Positions 49,056 to 57,386 of a stretch of DNA of 64,000 bases are shown one piece after another; the first letter of the stretch is position 1, and each line of letters opens with the position of its first letter. A program made the translations under genes and the position numbers. The notes beneath the pieces were generated by a model, which was given only the letters and a program-made list of their open reading frames with translations, had not been told where the DNA came from and ran no database searches. The stretch spans positions 1 through 64,000 of the forward strand of contig JBOFLF010000105.1 in the NCBI GenBank assembly GCA_051657715.1. Direction: 5' to 3'. The DNA comes from JBOFBH01 sp051657715. GTDB taxonomy: Bacteria > Actinomycetota > Actinomycetes > Actinomycetales > Angustibacteraceae.

Positions 49056-50074
49056 AACGTGCGCGAGAGTGCCGCGACCGGCATGTCCAGCTCCGCCAGC
49101 AGGCCCAGGTCCTGGTCGGGGTCGCGGCCCAGCGTGGTCAGGTAGTTGCCGACGATCACCGCGTTCACCCCGCCTAGCAGTCCGGCCCGGGTGCCGCCGT
49201 CGCCCAGGGTCAGCTCTCGCCCCCCGCCGTATCGCAACACCGTCCGCGGCAGCGCCAGTCGGAACGCCGCGATGGTGCGCAACGCGTCCTGCGTGCTCAC
49301 CAGCGGGTGGTCGGCGAACGGCGTCCCGGGGCGCGGGTTGAGGAAGTTCAGCGGCACCTCGTGCGGGTCTACCTCAGCGAGCTGGGCGGCGAGCTCGGCG
49401 CGCTGCTCCAGTGACTCGCCGAGACCGATGAGCGCTCCGCAGCACACCTCCATGCCAGCCTCGCGGACCAGCTGCAGGGTGTCCCACCGCTCCTGCCAGG
49501 TGTGGGTGGTGACCACCTGGGGAAAGAACGAACGGGCTGTCTCCAGGTTGTGGTTGTACCGGTGCACGCCGAGCGCGGCCAGCTCCTGAACCTGCGCACC
49601 GGTCAGCATGCCGAGCGAGCACGCCACGTTGATTCGGACCGCGGCGTGGATCGCCGGCACCGCCTCACGCACCTGCGCCATCAGCCGCTCGTCCGGTCCT
49701 CGGACGGCCGCCACCAGGCAGAACTCGGTGGCGCCGGTCGCCGCGACCTCCCGCGCCTGGGCGACCAGGGTGTCGACGTCCAGCAGGGCGGCCCGGACCG
49801 GCGAGGCGAACGTCCCGGACTGGGAGCAGAAGTGGCAGTCCTCGGGGCAGCCGCCGGTCTTGATCGAGACGATGCCCTCGACCTCGACGTCCGGGCCGCA
49901 CCAGCGCATCCGCACCGCGTGCGCCAGCTCCAGCGCCGACGCGATCTGGTCGTCGGGCAGCCGCAGCACGTCGAGCACCTGCCGCTCGTCCAGGCCCTGC
50001 CCGTGCCCCAGCACCTGGTCGCGGGCCGTCGCCAGCACGCCGCCCAGCACGTCGGTGGTCACATCGGTGGTCAC
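49052..50074 (-). CDS. bioB: Biotin synthase BioB
   Basis: This radical SAM enzyme inserts sulfur into dethiobiotin. The [4Fe-4S] cysteines are in GGCPEDCHFCSQSG, and the auxiliary cluster residues include NVACSLGML, MEVCCGALIGLGE and later VLRYGGGRELTLGD. The 340 residues begin with a TTDV repeat (two 12-base copies) that could hide a later start. It is the first gene of the operon and divergent from cysS across a 183-base gap in which I find no clear BioQ or BirA operator. Confidence 0.96.
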   Translation of the reverse strand: MTTDVTTDVLGGVLATARDQVLGHGQGLDERQVLDVLRLPDDQIASALELAHAVRMRWCGPDVEVEGIVSIKTGGCPEDCHFCSQSGTFASPVRAALLDVDTLVAQAREVAATGATEFCLVAAVRGPDERLMAQVREAVPAIHAAVRINVACSLGMLTGAQVQELAALGVHRYNHNLETARSFFPQVVTTHTWQERWDTLQLVREAGMEVCCGALIGLGESLEQRAELAAQLAEVDPHEVPLNFLNPRPGTPFADHPLVSTQDALRTIAAFRLALPRTVLRYGGGRELTLGDGGTRAGLLGGVNAVIVGNYLTTLGRDPDQDLGLLAELDMPVAALSRTL

Positions 50075-50257
50075 GTCGCCTCCCGGTCAGGTCAGTAGGG
50101 TGGCCTGGCGCGCGGTTCGTGTGAGATCACCGATGCGACGCCGCTACCCGATCCACCGCGAAATGTATCGGCCGCCGGGTCCGGCCTCGACGGCCGAGCC
50201 GCCCCGCGCTCGCTCGGCCGGTCAGGTGGTCGCCGGGTTCGCCGGTAGCCTTGGCCG

Positions 50258-51760
50258 GTGACGCTGCGCCTGTACGACACCGCCACCCGACAGCTGCGGG
50301 ACTTCGAGCCGCTGCGCCCGGGACGGGTGGGCCTGTACATCTGTGGGCTCACTGTGCAGGGCGCGCCGCACATCGGGCACGTCCGGTTCACGGTGGCGTT
50401 CGACGTGCTGCGGCGCTGGCTGGAGGTCGGCCACGGGTACCGGGTCGACCTGGTGCGCAACGTCACCGACATCGACGACAAGATCCTCGCGAAGTCCGCC
50501 GCGGCCGGCGAGGACTGGTACGCCCGGGCCTACCGGTTCGAGCGCGAGACGTCCGCAGCCCTGGACGCCCTGGGCGTCCGGGCGCCGACCTACGAGCCGC
50601 GCGCCACCGGGCACGTCCCGGAAATGGTGGAGCTGATGCGGGAGCTGGTCGAGCGCGGGCACGCGTACCCCGCGGGCGAGCGGGCACCGGGCGACGTGTA
50701 CTTCGACGTCCGGTCCTGGCCTGCTTACGGGCAGCTGACCCGCCAGCGGGTGGACGACATGGAGCCGGCGCCCGACGCCGACCCGCGCGGCAAGCGGGAT
50801 CCGCGGGACTTTGCGCTGTGGAAGGGCGCCAAGGACGACGAGCCCGCGTCGGCGCACTGGGACTCGCCGTACGGCCGGGGTCGGCCGGGGTGGCACCTGG
50901 AGTGCTCGGCGATGGCCCGCAAGTACCTCGGCGACACCTTCGACATCCACGGTGGCGGGGTGGACCTGCGGTTCCCGCACCACGAGAACGAGCAGGCGCA
51001 GTCCCGGGCCGCCGGGCTGGGATTCGCCCGGTACTGGCTGCACAACGGCTGGCTCACCCTGGGTGGGGAGAAGATGAGCAAGTCGCTGGGCAACTCCCTG
51101 GTGGTCGCCGAGCTGCTGCGGACCGTCCGGCCGCTGGTGCTGCGGTACTTCCTCGGCGCCGCGCACTACCGCTCGACGGTGGAGTACCGCGACGACTCCT
51201 TGCCGGAGGCGCTGGCCGCGGTGGAGCGGATCGAGAGCTTCGTCAGCCGAGCGTCCGCGGCTGGTGGTGAGCTGTCGGGGTCCGACGTGCCGGGGCCGGT
51301 GCTACCGGGTTCGGTGCTACCGGAGGGTTTCACCACCGCGATGAACGACGACCTGAATGTTTCCGCGGCTCTCGCGGTGGTGCACGACACGGTGCGGGCC
51401 GGCAACACGGCGTTGGACGCCCAGGACGTCGCGGGCGCCCGACGCGCTCTCGACGCGGTGCTGGCGATGACCGACGTGCTGGGGATCAACCCACTGGATC
51501 CGGTGTGGGGGGCCGGCCGGCGCAACGACGACCAGGGCGAGACCGCGTTGGCGGCGTTGGTCGAGGCAGCGCTGGCGGACCGGCAGCGGGCCCGCGCCGC
51601 CCGGGACTTCGAGGCCGCCGACGCCGTCCGGGACCGGCTGCTGCACGCCGGTATCGCGGTGGAGGACACCGCGGGCGGTGCCCGGTGGTCGCTGCTGCGC
51701 GCGGGACCATCCGGGGACAGCGTGGTCCCAGCTGAGCCGGCGCGGTCGGTGAGCACCTGA
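50258..51760 (+). CDS. cysS: Cysteinyl-tRNA synthetase
   Basis: CysS charges tRNA-Cys. The class I motif HIGH is in GAPHIGHVRF and KMSKS in GEKMSKSLGNS. Zinc ligands include the N-terminal Cys of YICGLTVQ, the Cys of HLECSAMA and the HHENE cluster. The alternative family, MshC (mycothiol ligase), lacks the tRNA-binding C-terminus present here (LVEAALADRQRARAARDFEAADAVRDRL), so cysS is preferred. GTG start at 50258; 500 residues. It overlaps rlmB by one base. Confidence 0.94.
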   Translation: MTLRLYDTATRQLRDFEPLRPGRVGLYICGLTVQGAPHIGHVRFTVAFDVLRRWLEVGHGYRVDLVRNVTDIDDKILAKSAAAGEDWYARAYRFERETSAALDALGVRAPTYEPRATGHVPEMVELMRELVERGHAYPAGERAPGDVYFDVRSWPAYGQLTRQRVDDMEPAPDADPRGKRDPRDFALWKGAKDDEPASAHWDSPYGRGRPGWHLECSAMARKYLGDTFDIHGGGVDLRFPHHENEQAQSRAAGLGFARYWLHNGWLTLGGEKMSKSLGNSLVVAELLRTVRPLVLRYFLGAAHYRSTVEYRDDSLPEALAAVERIESFVSRASAAGGELSGSDVPGPVLPGSVLPEGFTTAMNDDLNVSAALAVVHDTVRAGNTALDAQDVAGARRALDAVLAMTDVLGINPLDPVWGAGRRNDDQGETALAALVEAALADRQRARAARDFEAADAVRDRLLHAGIAVEDTAGGARWSLLRAGPSGDSVVPAEPARSVST

Positions 51761-52791
51761 TGTCGGGGAACTCCCGGCGTCGGGGCGCGGTCCGCAAGGG
51801 GTCCTCGCGCAAGGGTCCGCTGGTCGGCTCCGGGGGGCAGCGGCGCAAGGCGTTGCGTGGCAAGGGTCCGACGCCGAAGGCCGACGAACGGCCGGGGCAC
51901 TCGGCGTCCCGGCGTGGGTCCGTCAGCGGCGGCGCAGCGGCCCAGCAGCGGTCTGCGGAACCGCGATCCGGTGCGCGTCGGCGGCCGGCCGCCGACGGCG
52001 CCGGACGGCAGCCTGGCCGGCCGGGTAGCGAGGTGGTGGCCGGCCGCAACGGTGTCGTCGAGGCGCTGCGTGCGCAGGTGCCGGTCACCACGCTGTACGT
52101 GGCGCACCGGGTGGAGGCGGACGACCGGGTCCGAGAGGCGGTCGCGGTCGCGCATGAGCGCGGTATCCCGGTGTTGGAGACGCCCCGTGGTGAGCTGGAC
52201 CGGCTCACCGGCGGTGCGGTGCACCAGGGCCTGGCGGTGCAGGTTCCGGCGTACCAGTACGCCCATCCGGCGGACCTGCTGGGCGCCGCTGACGACGCGG
52301 GGCAGGCGCCGCTGCTGGTCGCGCTGGACGGGATCACCGACCCGCGCAACCTCGGTGCCGTGGTGCGTTCGGTCGCCGCCTTCGGCGGGCACGGCGTGAT
52401 CGTGCCGCAGCGTCGGGCCGCCGGGATGACCGCCGCCGCGTGGCGGACGTCCGCGGGTGCCGCCGCCCGGTTGCCGGTGGCCCAGGCCACCAACCTCACC
52501 CGAGCCCTGCAGGACCTGCAGCGCGCCGGGTGCTTCGTCGTCGGCCTGGACGCCGACGCGGACGTCACGCTGGCCGACGTGGCGGTGGTGCACGAACCGC
52601 TGGTGCTGGTGATTGGCTCGGAGGGTCGCGGGCTGTCCCGGCTGGTCCGGGAGACCTGCGACGTGGTCACGGCGATCCCCATCCACGCGGCGACCGAGTC
52701 GCTGAACGCCGGGGTGGCCGCCGGGATCGCGCTCTACGACGTGGCCCGCCGCCGCGGCGACGACACACGCAGAACGGCTTCGTACGGGTGA
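51760..52791 (+). CDS. rlmB: SpoU-family 23S rRNA 2'-O-methyltransferase (RlmB-like)
   Basis: The first 85 residues are a basic, low-complexity extension rich in Gly, Arg and Lys. Then comes the substrate-binding domain (VVAGRNGVVEALRA) and the SPOUT knot: ALDGITDPRNLGAVVRSVAAFG, VIGSEGRGLSRLVRETCD and IPIHAATESLNAGVAAGIALYD, the three family motifs. It likely modifies 23S rRNA at the RlmB position G2251. It starts on the last base of the cysS stop and follows the conserved cysS-rlmB order. Confidence 0.93.
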   Translation: MSGNSRRRGAVRKGSSRKGPLVGSGGQRRKALRGKGPTPKADERPGHSASRRGSVSGGAAAQQRSAEPRSGARRRPAADGAGRQPGRPGSEVVAGRNGVVEALRAQVPVTTLYVAHRVEADDRVREAVAVAHERGIPVLETPRGELDRLTGGAVHQGLAVQVPAYQYAHPADLLGAADDAGQAPLLVALDGITDPRNLGAVVRSVAAFGGHGVIVPQRRAAGMTAAAWRTSAGAAARLPVAQATNLTRALQDLQRAGCFVVGLDADADVTLADVAVVHEPLVLVIGSEGRGLSRLVRETCDVVTAIPIHAATESLNAGVAAGIALYDVARRRGDDTRRTASYG

Positions 52792-53123
52792 TGAGTGGCC
52801 CGCGCTACCCAAGCCCGGTCGCCCCACCATTGGCAGCGTCGCGCTTGGCCGGCGCGTGCGCCACTCGGTACCACCAGTTTTGGCCGTGCACGGCCAGTCT
52901 GCTCGACGAACAGACCTTCGACAGGTCCGGGCTCCACGGATCGAACGCGATCACCGATGCCTACCTGCTCGCCCTCGCTGTCGAGCACCACGGACACCTC
53001 GTGACGTTCGACCGATCCGTTCCGGCGAGTGCGGTGCAACGGCCCGGTCACGGCACCTGGTCGTCCTCTCACTGGTGCGCCCGATTCATCGTGCAGTGGG
53101 AGGCCGCCAGGGATGACCGGTGA
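52791..53123 (+). pseudogene. Remnant of a VapC-type PIN toxin
   Basis: An ATG overlapping the rlmB stop opens a 110-codon frame. From about residue 25 it reads like the second half of a PIN-domain toxin: YHQFWPCTASLLDE, then LHGSNAITDAYLLALAVEHHG and LVTFDRSV, which hold the third and fourth acidic positions (TDAYL, TFDR). The first half with the invariant DxN start is missing, and no antitoxin gene precedes it. It is probably a decayed toxin-antitoxin locus; the first 24 residues look unrelated. Confidence 0.7.
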
Positions 53124-53190
53124 TCGAGCGCGGCGGCCTCCACACAGAATCGGCCTGACAACCCGCGGTTCCTCGTGACACGGTTGGGCG

Positions 53191-53805
53191 GTGCGAGAGG
53201 TCACCACCGAGGCGCAGCTGCGGGACCTGATCGGTGAGCCGCTGCCGCGGGTGGTGGCGAAGGACCGGGACCGGCTGGACGACGTGCACCGCCGCTGGCT
53301 CGGTGCGTCCCGGTTCTGCCTGGTGGCCACCGCCGACGCTGCCGGTCGGTGTGACGTGTCGCCGAAGGGTGATCCGGCGGGGATCGCGGCGGTGTTGGAC
53401 GACGTCACTCTGGCATTGCCCGAGCGCCCGGGGAACCGCCGTGTCGACGGGTTCCGCAACGTGCTCGCCAACCCCCGCGTCGGCCTGTTGTTCGTGATTC
53501 CCGGGCGGTCGGACACGTTGCGGGTCAACGGTTCCGCCCGGCTGGTCGCGGACGCGCCGTGGTTCGACCGGCTGGTCGTCCAGGGCCACCGTCCGGTGCT
53601 GGCGCTGCTGGTCCACGTGGAGCACGTGTTCTTCCACTGTGCCAAGGCGTTCCTGCGCTCACAGTTGTGGGAGCCAGGGGCCTGGACGCCGGACGCCGTC
53701 CCGTCCCGCGCCCGGATCGCCCAGCAGTCCGAACGCCCGAACGAACCGCTCGAGGCGCTCGAGCGCTACTACGGGCCGGCCTACTCTGCCTCGCTCTATC
53801 GCTGA
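53191..53805 (+). CDS. PPOX-class FMN-dependent flavoprotein (MSMEG_1061-type)
   Basis: The 204 residues match the split-barrel pyridoxamine 5'-phosphate oxidase-like family. The opening TEAQLRDLIGEPLPRVVAKDRD, the FCLVATADAAGRCDVSPKGDPAG flavin-binding stretch and LANPRVGLLFVIPGRSDTLRVNG are typical of the MSMEG_1061 subfamily. Such proteins bind FMN or F420 and reduce or oxidise unknown substrates. The gene stands alone between the PIN remnant and the esterase. Confidence 0.87.
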   Translation: MREVTTEAQLRDLIGEPLPRVVAKDRDRLDDVHRRWLGASRFCLVATADAAGRCDVSPKGDPAGIAAVLDDVTLALPERPGNRRVDGFRNVLANPRVGLLFVIPGRSDTLRVNGSARLVADAPWFDRLVVQGHRPVLALLVHVEHVFFHCAKAFLRSQLWEPGAWTPDAVPSRARIAQQSERPNEPLEALERYYGPAYSASLYR

Positions 53806-53887
53806 GGACGGGCGTGACATCGTCACGGGACCGCCCCGGACGCAGGTCTGTCACGTCGATGGCCGCACATCAGCTGACCGGCCCTGG

Positions 53888-54796
53888 TCAGCTGGCGCGG
53901 GCGAGTTGCTGGCCGATCAAGGTGAAGGCGGCTGGGGTGACCCGGTTCCAGTACGCCCGGGTGTGACCGCCGTCCTGCCAGGAGGCGATCACCGGCCCGG
54001 GAGACATCCGTGCCGCGAGCTGCTGGACGGCGGGCAGCAGCGGGTCGGACCGGCCGCACCACAGGCCGGTGGGCGTCTCGGCCAGCCGGTCGGCGCCGAA
54101 GACCACGTCCCCGTCCGAGCTAATCGCCGGGCTCAACGCGGCCACCGCGCGTGGTGCCCCGCTGGCCCGGTCGGTGGATCGCACGGAAGGTCGCGTAGCG
54201 GGGGGTGTGCTGGGTGACCCGCTGGGTTGTGGGCTGGACTGCGCGTAGGTCAATGCGCCGGCCCCGCCCATCGACCAGCCGTACACGGCCATCCGATCGG
54301 TGTCGAAGTCGCGCTCGGCGCACCAGGCGGGCAGTTCTTCCCGGAGCATCGCCTGCGGGTCGTCATTCGGCCCGTCGCCGCGCCAGGAGCTGCGGCCGCC
54401 GTCGGCGCCAGCCAGCACGAATGGCGGCACCCCGGCCTGGATCGCGGCGGTCAGGAACCGACCCAGCCCGAACCGCCGGTAGTCCGCCGTCGTCGCCGAC
54501 GCGCCGTGCAGCACCAGGCAGACCGGCAACCCCGCCCCGGTGCCGTGCCCAGCTGGAACGGCGGTGAAGAAGCCGACAGATTGCCCCCGGGCGGCGGAGT
54601 CGCGCTGCTCCCACCGCACGTCACCCTCAGCTGACGGGGGGATGCCGGCCGTCGGGTCCCCGTCCGGCGGCCCGAGCAGCCGTGACCGGCCGGGGAACCG
54701 AGCACCGCTCGCGACGACCCCTGCCCCCAACGCCGCGGTGCCGGCCACCGCCCCAGCCACCCCGATCAGCACGGTCCTACGCCGAGGTGTGCTCAT
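53888..54796 (-). CDS. Tat-exported alpha/beta-hydrolase esterase
   Basis: The 302-residue protein begins STPRRRTVLIGVAGAVAGTAALG, with twin arginines before a hydrophobic helix, consistent with Tat export. The nucleophile elbow is VYGWSMGGAG (GxSxG) and the oxyanion part is CLVLHGASATT; a late Asp (WCGRSDPL) and His (QDGGHTRAYW) complete a triad. It resembles feruloyl or esterase D-type enzymes. A Pro/Ser/Thr-rich insertion follows the elbow. Substrate unknown. Confidence 0.85.
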   Translation of the reverse strand: MSTPRRRTVLIGVAGAVAGTAALGAGVVASGARFPGRSRLLGPPDGDPTAGIPPSAEGDVRWEQRDSAARGQSVGFFTAVPAGHGTGAGLPVCLVLHGASATTADYRRFGLGRFLTAAIQAGVPPFVLAGADGGRSSWRGDGPNDDPQAMLREELPAWCAERDFDTDRMAVYGWSMGGAGALTYAQSSPQPSGSPSTPPATRPSVRSTDRASGAPRAVAALSPAISSDGDVVFGADRLAETPTGLWCGRSDPLLPAVQQLAARMSPGPVIASWQDGGHTRAYWNRVTPAAFTLIGQQLARAS

Positions 54797-54808
54797 CACC
54801 TGATCACC

Positions 54809-54950
54809 CTAGTGCCACAAGGGGTTGCGCTGGTCCACGATCTCGCTGGTGCAGCAGGCGAAGTTCATCTGGGCGATCACCCTGAGGCCCTCAGATCGGT
54901 GAACGTCGCGACGAGCCGGTCGTAGTCACCGGGCTCGGCCCACCCAGCTC
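54809..54950 (-). pseudogene. Frameshifted scrap resembling a DUF6891-like protein
   Basis: In one frame the minus strand reads WAEPGDYDRLVATFTDLRASG and then meets a stop; in the next frame, with a one-base shift, it continues VIAQMNFACCTSEIVDQRNPLW and stops. Together they resemble, from memory, the 'DYDRL..AF..LR..GV.A..NFTCC' core of a DUF6891-type protein. Both ends are missing. It occupies the gap before the esterase gene. Confidence 0.35.
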
Positions 54951-54977
54951 ATGAGCGAGGCCCACGACGTGCCTGCC

Positions 54978-56264
54978 TTATCCGTGGCTTGGCTGCACGG
55001 CCGGCACGTTCTCCGCGTCGACGCCGAGGACGGCGGCCTCGTCTGGTTTGGCGGGCAGCACGTCCCGGACGTAATCGTCGACGACCTCGGGCAGCGGGAC
55101 GTCCTGGCCGCGCTGCTCGGCCATGTACCAGCGGTGTTCCAACACCTCGTGGAACACCTCCGCCGGCTCCAGCTTGCCCCGCAGCTGCGTCGGCACCGCG
55201 CGCACCACGGCCTGGAAGACGGTGATCAGCCAGTCGTGGGCGACGATCTCCTCGCTCTCGGCCTGGCGGTTCGTCGCCGCCCGGTAGGAGTCCAGGTCGT
55301 TGAGCAGCCGTCGGGCCTGGTTCTCCCCGACGTCCAAACCGGTCAGCCGCAGCAGCCGCCGCGAGTGGTGGCCGGCGTCGACCACCTTGGGCTGGATCTG
55401 GACGGTCGCCCCGCCGATGTCGGTGGCGATCGCCAGCTCCCCGACGTCGAAGCCGAGCTCGTTGAGGCGGCGGATCCGCGCGTCCACCCGCCACCGCTCG
55501 CCCTGCTCGAAGGACTCGGCGCGGGTCAGCTCCGCCCACAGTGACCGGTACCGACCCATGATCATCTCGCTGACCTGCACCGGGTCGGCGTCGTCCTCCA
55601 GGAACCCACCGGCCTGCAGATCCATCAGCTCGCCCGCGATGTTGACCCGGGCGATCTCCAGGTCGTGCTCGCGCTGGCCGTTGGTCAGCCGCTCGTGCAG
55701 CTCACCGGTCTCGGCGTCCACCAGGTACGCGGCGAAGGCCCCCGCGTCGCGGCGGAACAGGGTGTTGGACAGCGAGACGTCCCCCCAGAAGAACCCCGCC
55801 AGGTGCAGGCGCACCAGCAGCACCGCGAGCGCGTCGACCAGCCGGGCTGCGGTGTCCGGCCGCAGGGTCTGGCTGAACAGTGCCCGGTACGGCAGGGAGA
55901 AGTCCAGGTGTCGGGTGACCAGCGTCGGGTCTAGCGGCGTGCCGTCCAGGCCAGCCCGCCCGCTCACCACGCCGACCGGCTCCACGGACGGGACGTCCAG
56001 CCGTTGCAGCAGCCGCAGCAGCTCGTACTCGCGGCGGGCCAGGTCTTCGCGGATCTCCTTGATCGCGATCACCCGGCCGGACAGCTTCGCGAACCGGACC
56101 ACGTGCCGGGATATCCCTCGGGGCAGCGCGGCCAGCGTCTCGTCCGGCCACTGCTCCAGCGGCAGCTGCCACGGCAGGTCCAGCAGCGCCGGGTCGGGCG
56201 CCGCCGCGGTGATTTGCAGTGCCTGAGGACGGTCAGGTCGATTGGTGGGAAGAGCATCGCCCAT
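54978..56264 (-). CDS. DUF4032-domain protein with kinase-like N-terminal part
   Basis: The 428 residues start at an ATG with GAGG upstream (56264; another ATG lies three codons earlier). The first half resembles a protein-kinase-like fold: VVRFAKLSGRVIAIKEIREDLARREYELLRLL, with K and E in the usual strand/helix, and LAGFFWGDVSLSNTLFR, which matches the HGD-x-x-x-x-N catalytic loop with Trp-Gly-Asp. The second half, LNELGFDVGELAIATD onward, is the DUF4032 domain. Substrate unknown; it could be an inactive or small-molecule kinase. It ends 181 bases before the esterase gene. Confidence 0.85.
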   Translation of the reverse strand: MGDALPTNRPDRPQALQITAAAPDPALLDLPWQLPLEQWPDETLAALPRGISRHVVRFAKLSGRVIAIKEIREDLARREYELLRLLQRLDVPSVEPVGVVSGRAGLDGTPLDPTLVTRHLDFSLPYRALFSQTLRPDTAARLVDALAVLLVRLHLAGFFWGDVSLSNTLFRRDAGAFAAYLVDAETGELHERLTNGQREHDLEIARVNIAGELMDLQAGGFLEDDADPVQVSEMIMGRYRSLWAELTRAESFEQGERWRVDARIRRLNELGFDVGELAIATDIGGATVQIQPKVVDAGHHSRRLLRLTGLDVGENQARRLLNDLDSYRAATNRQAESEEIVAHDWLITVFQAVVRAVPTQLRGKLEPAEVFHEVLEHRWYMAEQRGQDVPLPEVVDDYVRDVLPAKPDEAAVLGVDAENVPAVQPSHG

Positions 56265-56439
56265 GGGCCTCATGGCACCAGTGTGCCCACCACTGGGATG
56301 CGCATGATGAACGGGCGATCGGATCACCGTCAGACCATGACGCCAGGAGATAAGCGTGTCTCTTGTCACCGGGCCAGCGATCATGAAATCGTCACGACAG
56401 AGCGATACACCTCAGGTGAGAGCAGATGGAGTCGAACTC

Positions 56440-57132
56440 GTGGCGCCCCTACCAAGCACGATCGATCAATTGTTTGTCGTGCTGTTGTTCGTCCTGCCGG
56501 GCTCGGTGTACCAGTTCGTCCGCACCCGCTTGCGTGGGCCAGCTCCCGACGATGCCAGTGCTGTCAACAGGGTGCTTCGTGCGCTCGGGGTGAGCGCACT
56601 CCTGGTGTCCCTGTATACCGTCATTGCCGGGCCGTACCTTGTCACGCTGATCGGAGAGACCCGAGTAGGTGCAGCTGGCTGGGCAACCCGGATTCGTGAG
56701 ATCGGCCTGTGCGGTGTGGTTTTGCTGATCGCGATCCCAGCGGCGCTGGCGATGATTGATCATCTGAGGCGTCGATACCTCCCGACGCCTCAGTGGCTCA
56801 GGGTCGCCTACGACCCGACTCCCAGCGCATGGGACTTCGCCTTCGCCAACAGAAAAGAGACGTACATCCGTCTCCTCACGGCTGACGATCGATGGCTCGG
56901 GGGTTGGTGGGGGAAGGGCTCGTGGGTCTCTGGCTACCCCGAGCCTCGCGACATCTTTATCTCTGTGGCGCATCAAATGAAAGACAACGGCTCATTTGGT
57001 GACCCAATCGAAGGCAGTGGCGGACTTTACGTCCGATGTGATGATGTCCGGGCGGTCGAGTTCATAGACCCGTTGTCCGGCGAGTGTGTAAAACTGGATG
57101 ACACCGAGCTGCCAAGCGTAGGAGTGCCGTGA
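56440..57132 (+). CDS. DUF6338-family membrane protein
   Basis: A GTG at 56440 gives 230 residues starting APLPSTIDQLFVVLLFVLPG, the typical DUF6338 opening with a membrane helix; two further helices follow (about 50-70 and 85-105). The cytoplasmic part contains TPSAWDFAFANRKETYIRL and GWWGKGSWVSGYPEPRDIFI, both family hallmarks. Codon use is less GC-rich than in the neighbours, which suggests recent transfer. Function unknown; members are found near defence and accessory regions. Its stop overlaps the next small gene. Confidence 0.85.
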   Translation: MAPLPSTIDQLFVVLLFVLPGSVYQFVRTRLRGPAPDDASAVNRVLRALGVSALLVSLYTVIAGPYLVTLIGETRVGAAGWATRIREIGLCGVVLLIAIPAALAMIDHLRRRYLPTPQWLRVAYDPTPSAWDFAFANRKETYIRLLTADDRWLGGWWGKGSWVSGYPEPRDIFISVAHQMKDNGSFGDPIEGSGGLYVRCDDVRAVEFIDPLSGECVKLDDTELPSVGVP

Positions 57133-57323
57133 TGCCACGTCAGAGGCCGACGAGGAGCTGGCAGGCGCCACGGGATGGTGGCTACAGACCGGACGGCGGT
57201 CGTGCTTCATCAGCCGACTCTGAAGTTAGCCATCGTGGCGGTACGCCCCGGCCCTCCAACCATCCCAAGCCTCCTCCGCCGACTGGTCCTGGAGCCGCCT
57301 CGCCGAGACCAACGGCCCGGTGA
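57132..57323 (+). CDS. Small partner protein of DUF6338, 63 residues
   Basis: An ATG overlaps the DUF6338 stop (TGATG). The product begins PRQRPTRSWQAPRDGGYRPDGGR and is Pro/Ser/Arg-rich with no predicted fold. Tight coupling suggests it is made with DUF6338; I recall similar small proteins beside such genes but cannot verify it. The 13-bp terminator begins at its last codon. Confidence 0.6.
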   Translation: MPRQRPTRSWQAPRDGGYRPDGGRASSADSEVSHRGGTPRPSNHPKPPPPTGPGAASPRPTAR

Positions 57324-57359
57324 GGGTCACCCTCTCTAGGTGGGTCGGGTGACCCTCAC
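57320..57359. terminator. 13-bp perfect hairpin, bidirectional terminator
   Basis: GTGAGGGTCACCC (57320-57332) and GGGTGACCCTCAC (57347-57359) pair perfectly around a 14-base loop. It sits between the end of the DUF6338 pair and the 3' end of the convergent msiK gene. Confidence 0.85.
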
Positions 57360-57386
57360 GGAGAAACGCCCGTTACATGAGGGTGC

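Noticed and set aside
50075..50257. Search for BioQ or BirA operator in the bioB-cysS gap
   Set aside because: No palindrome of the TGAAC-N3-GTTAC or TTGTAAAC-type pattern found; no claim made.
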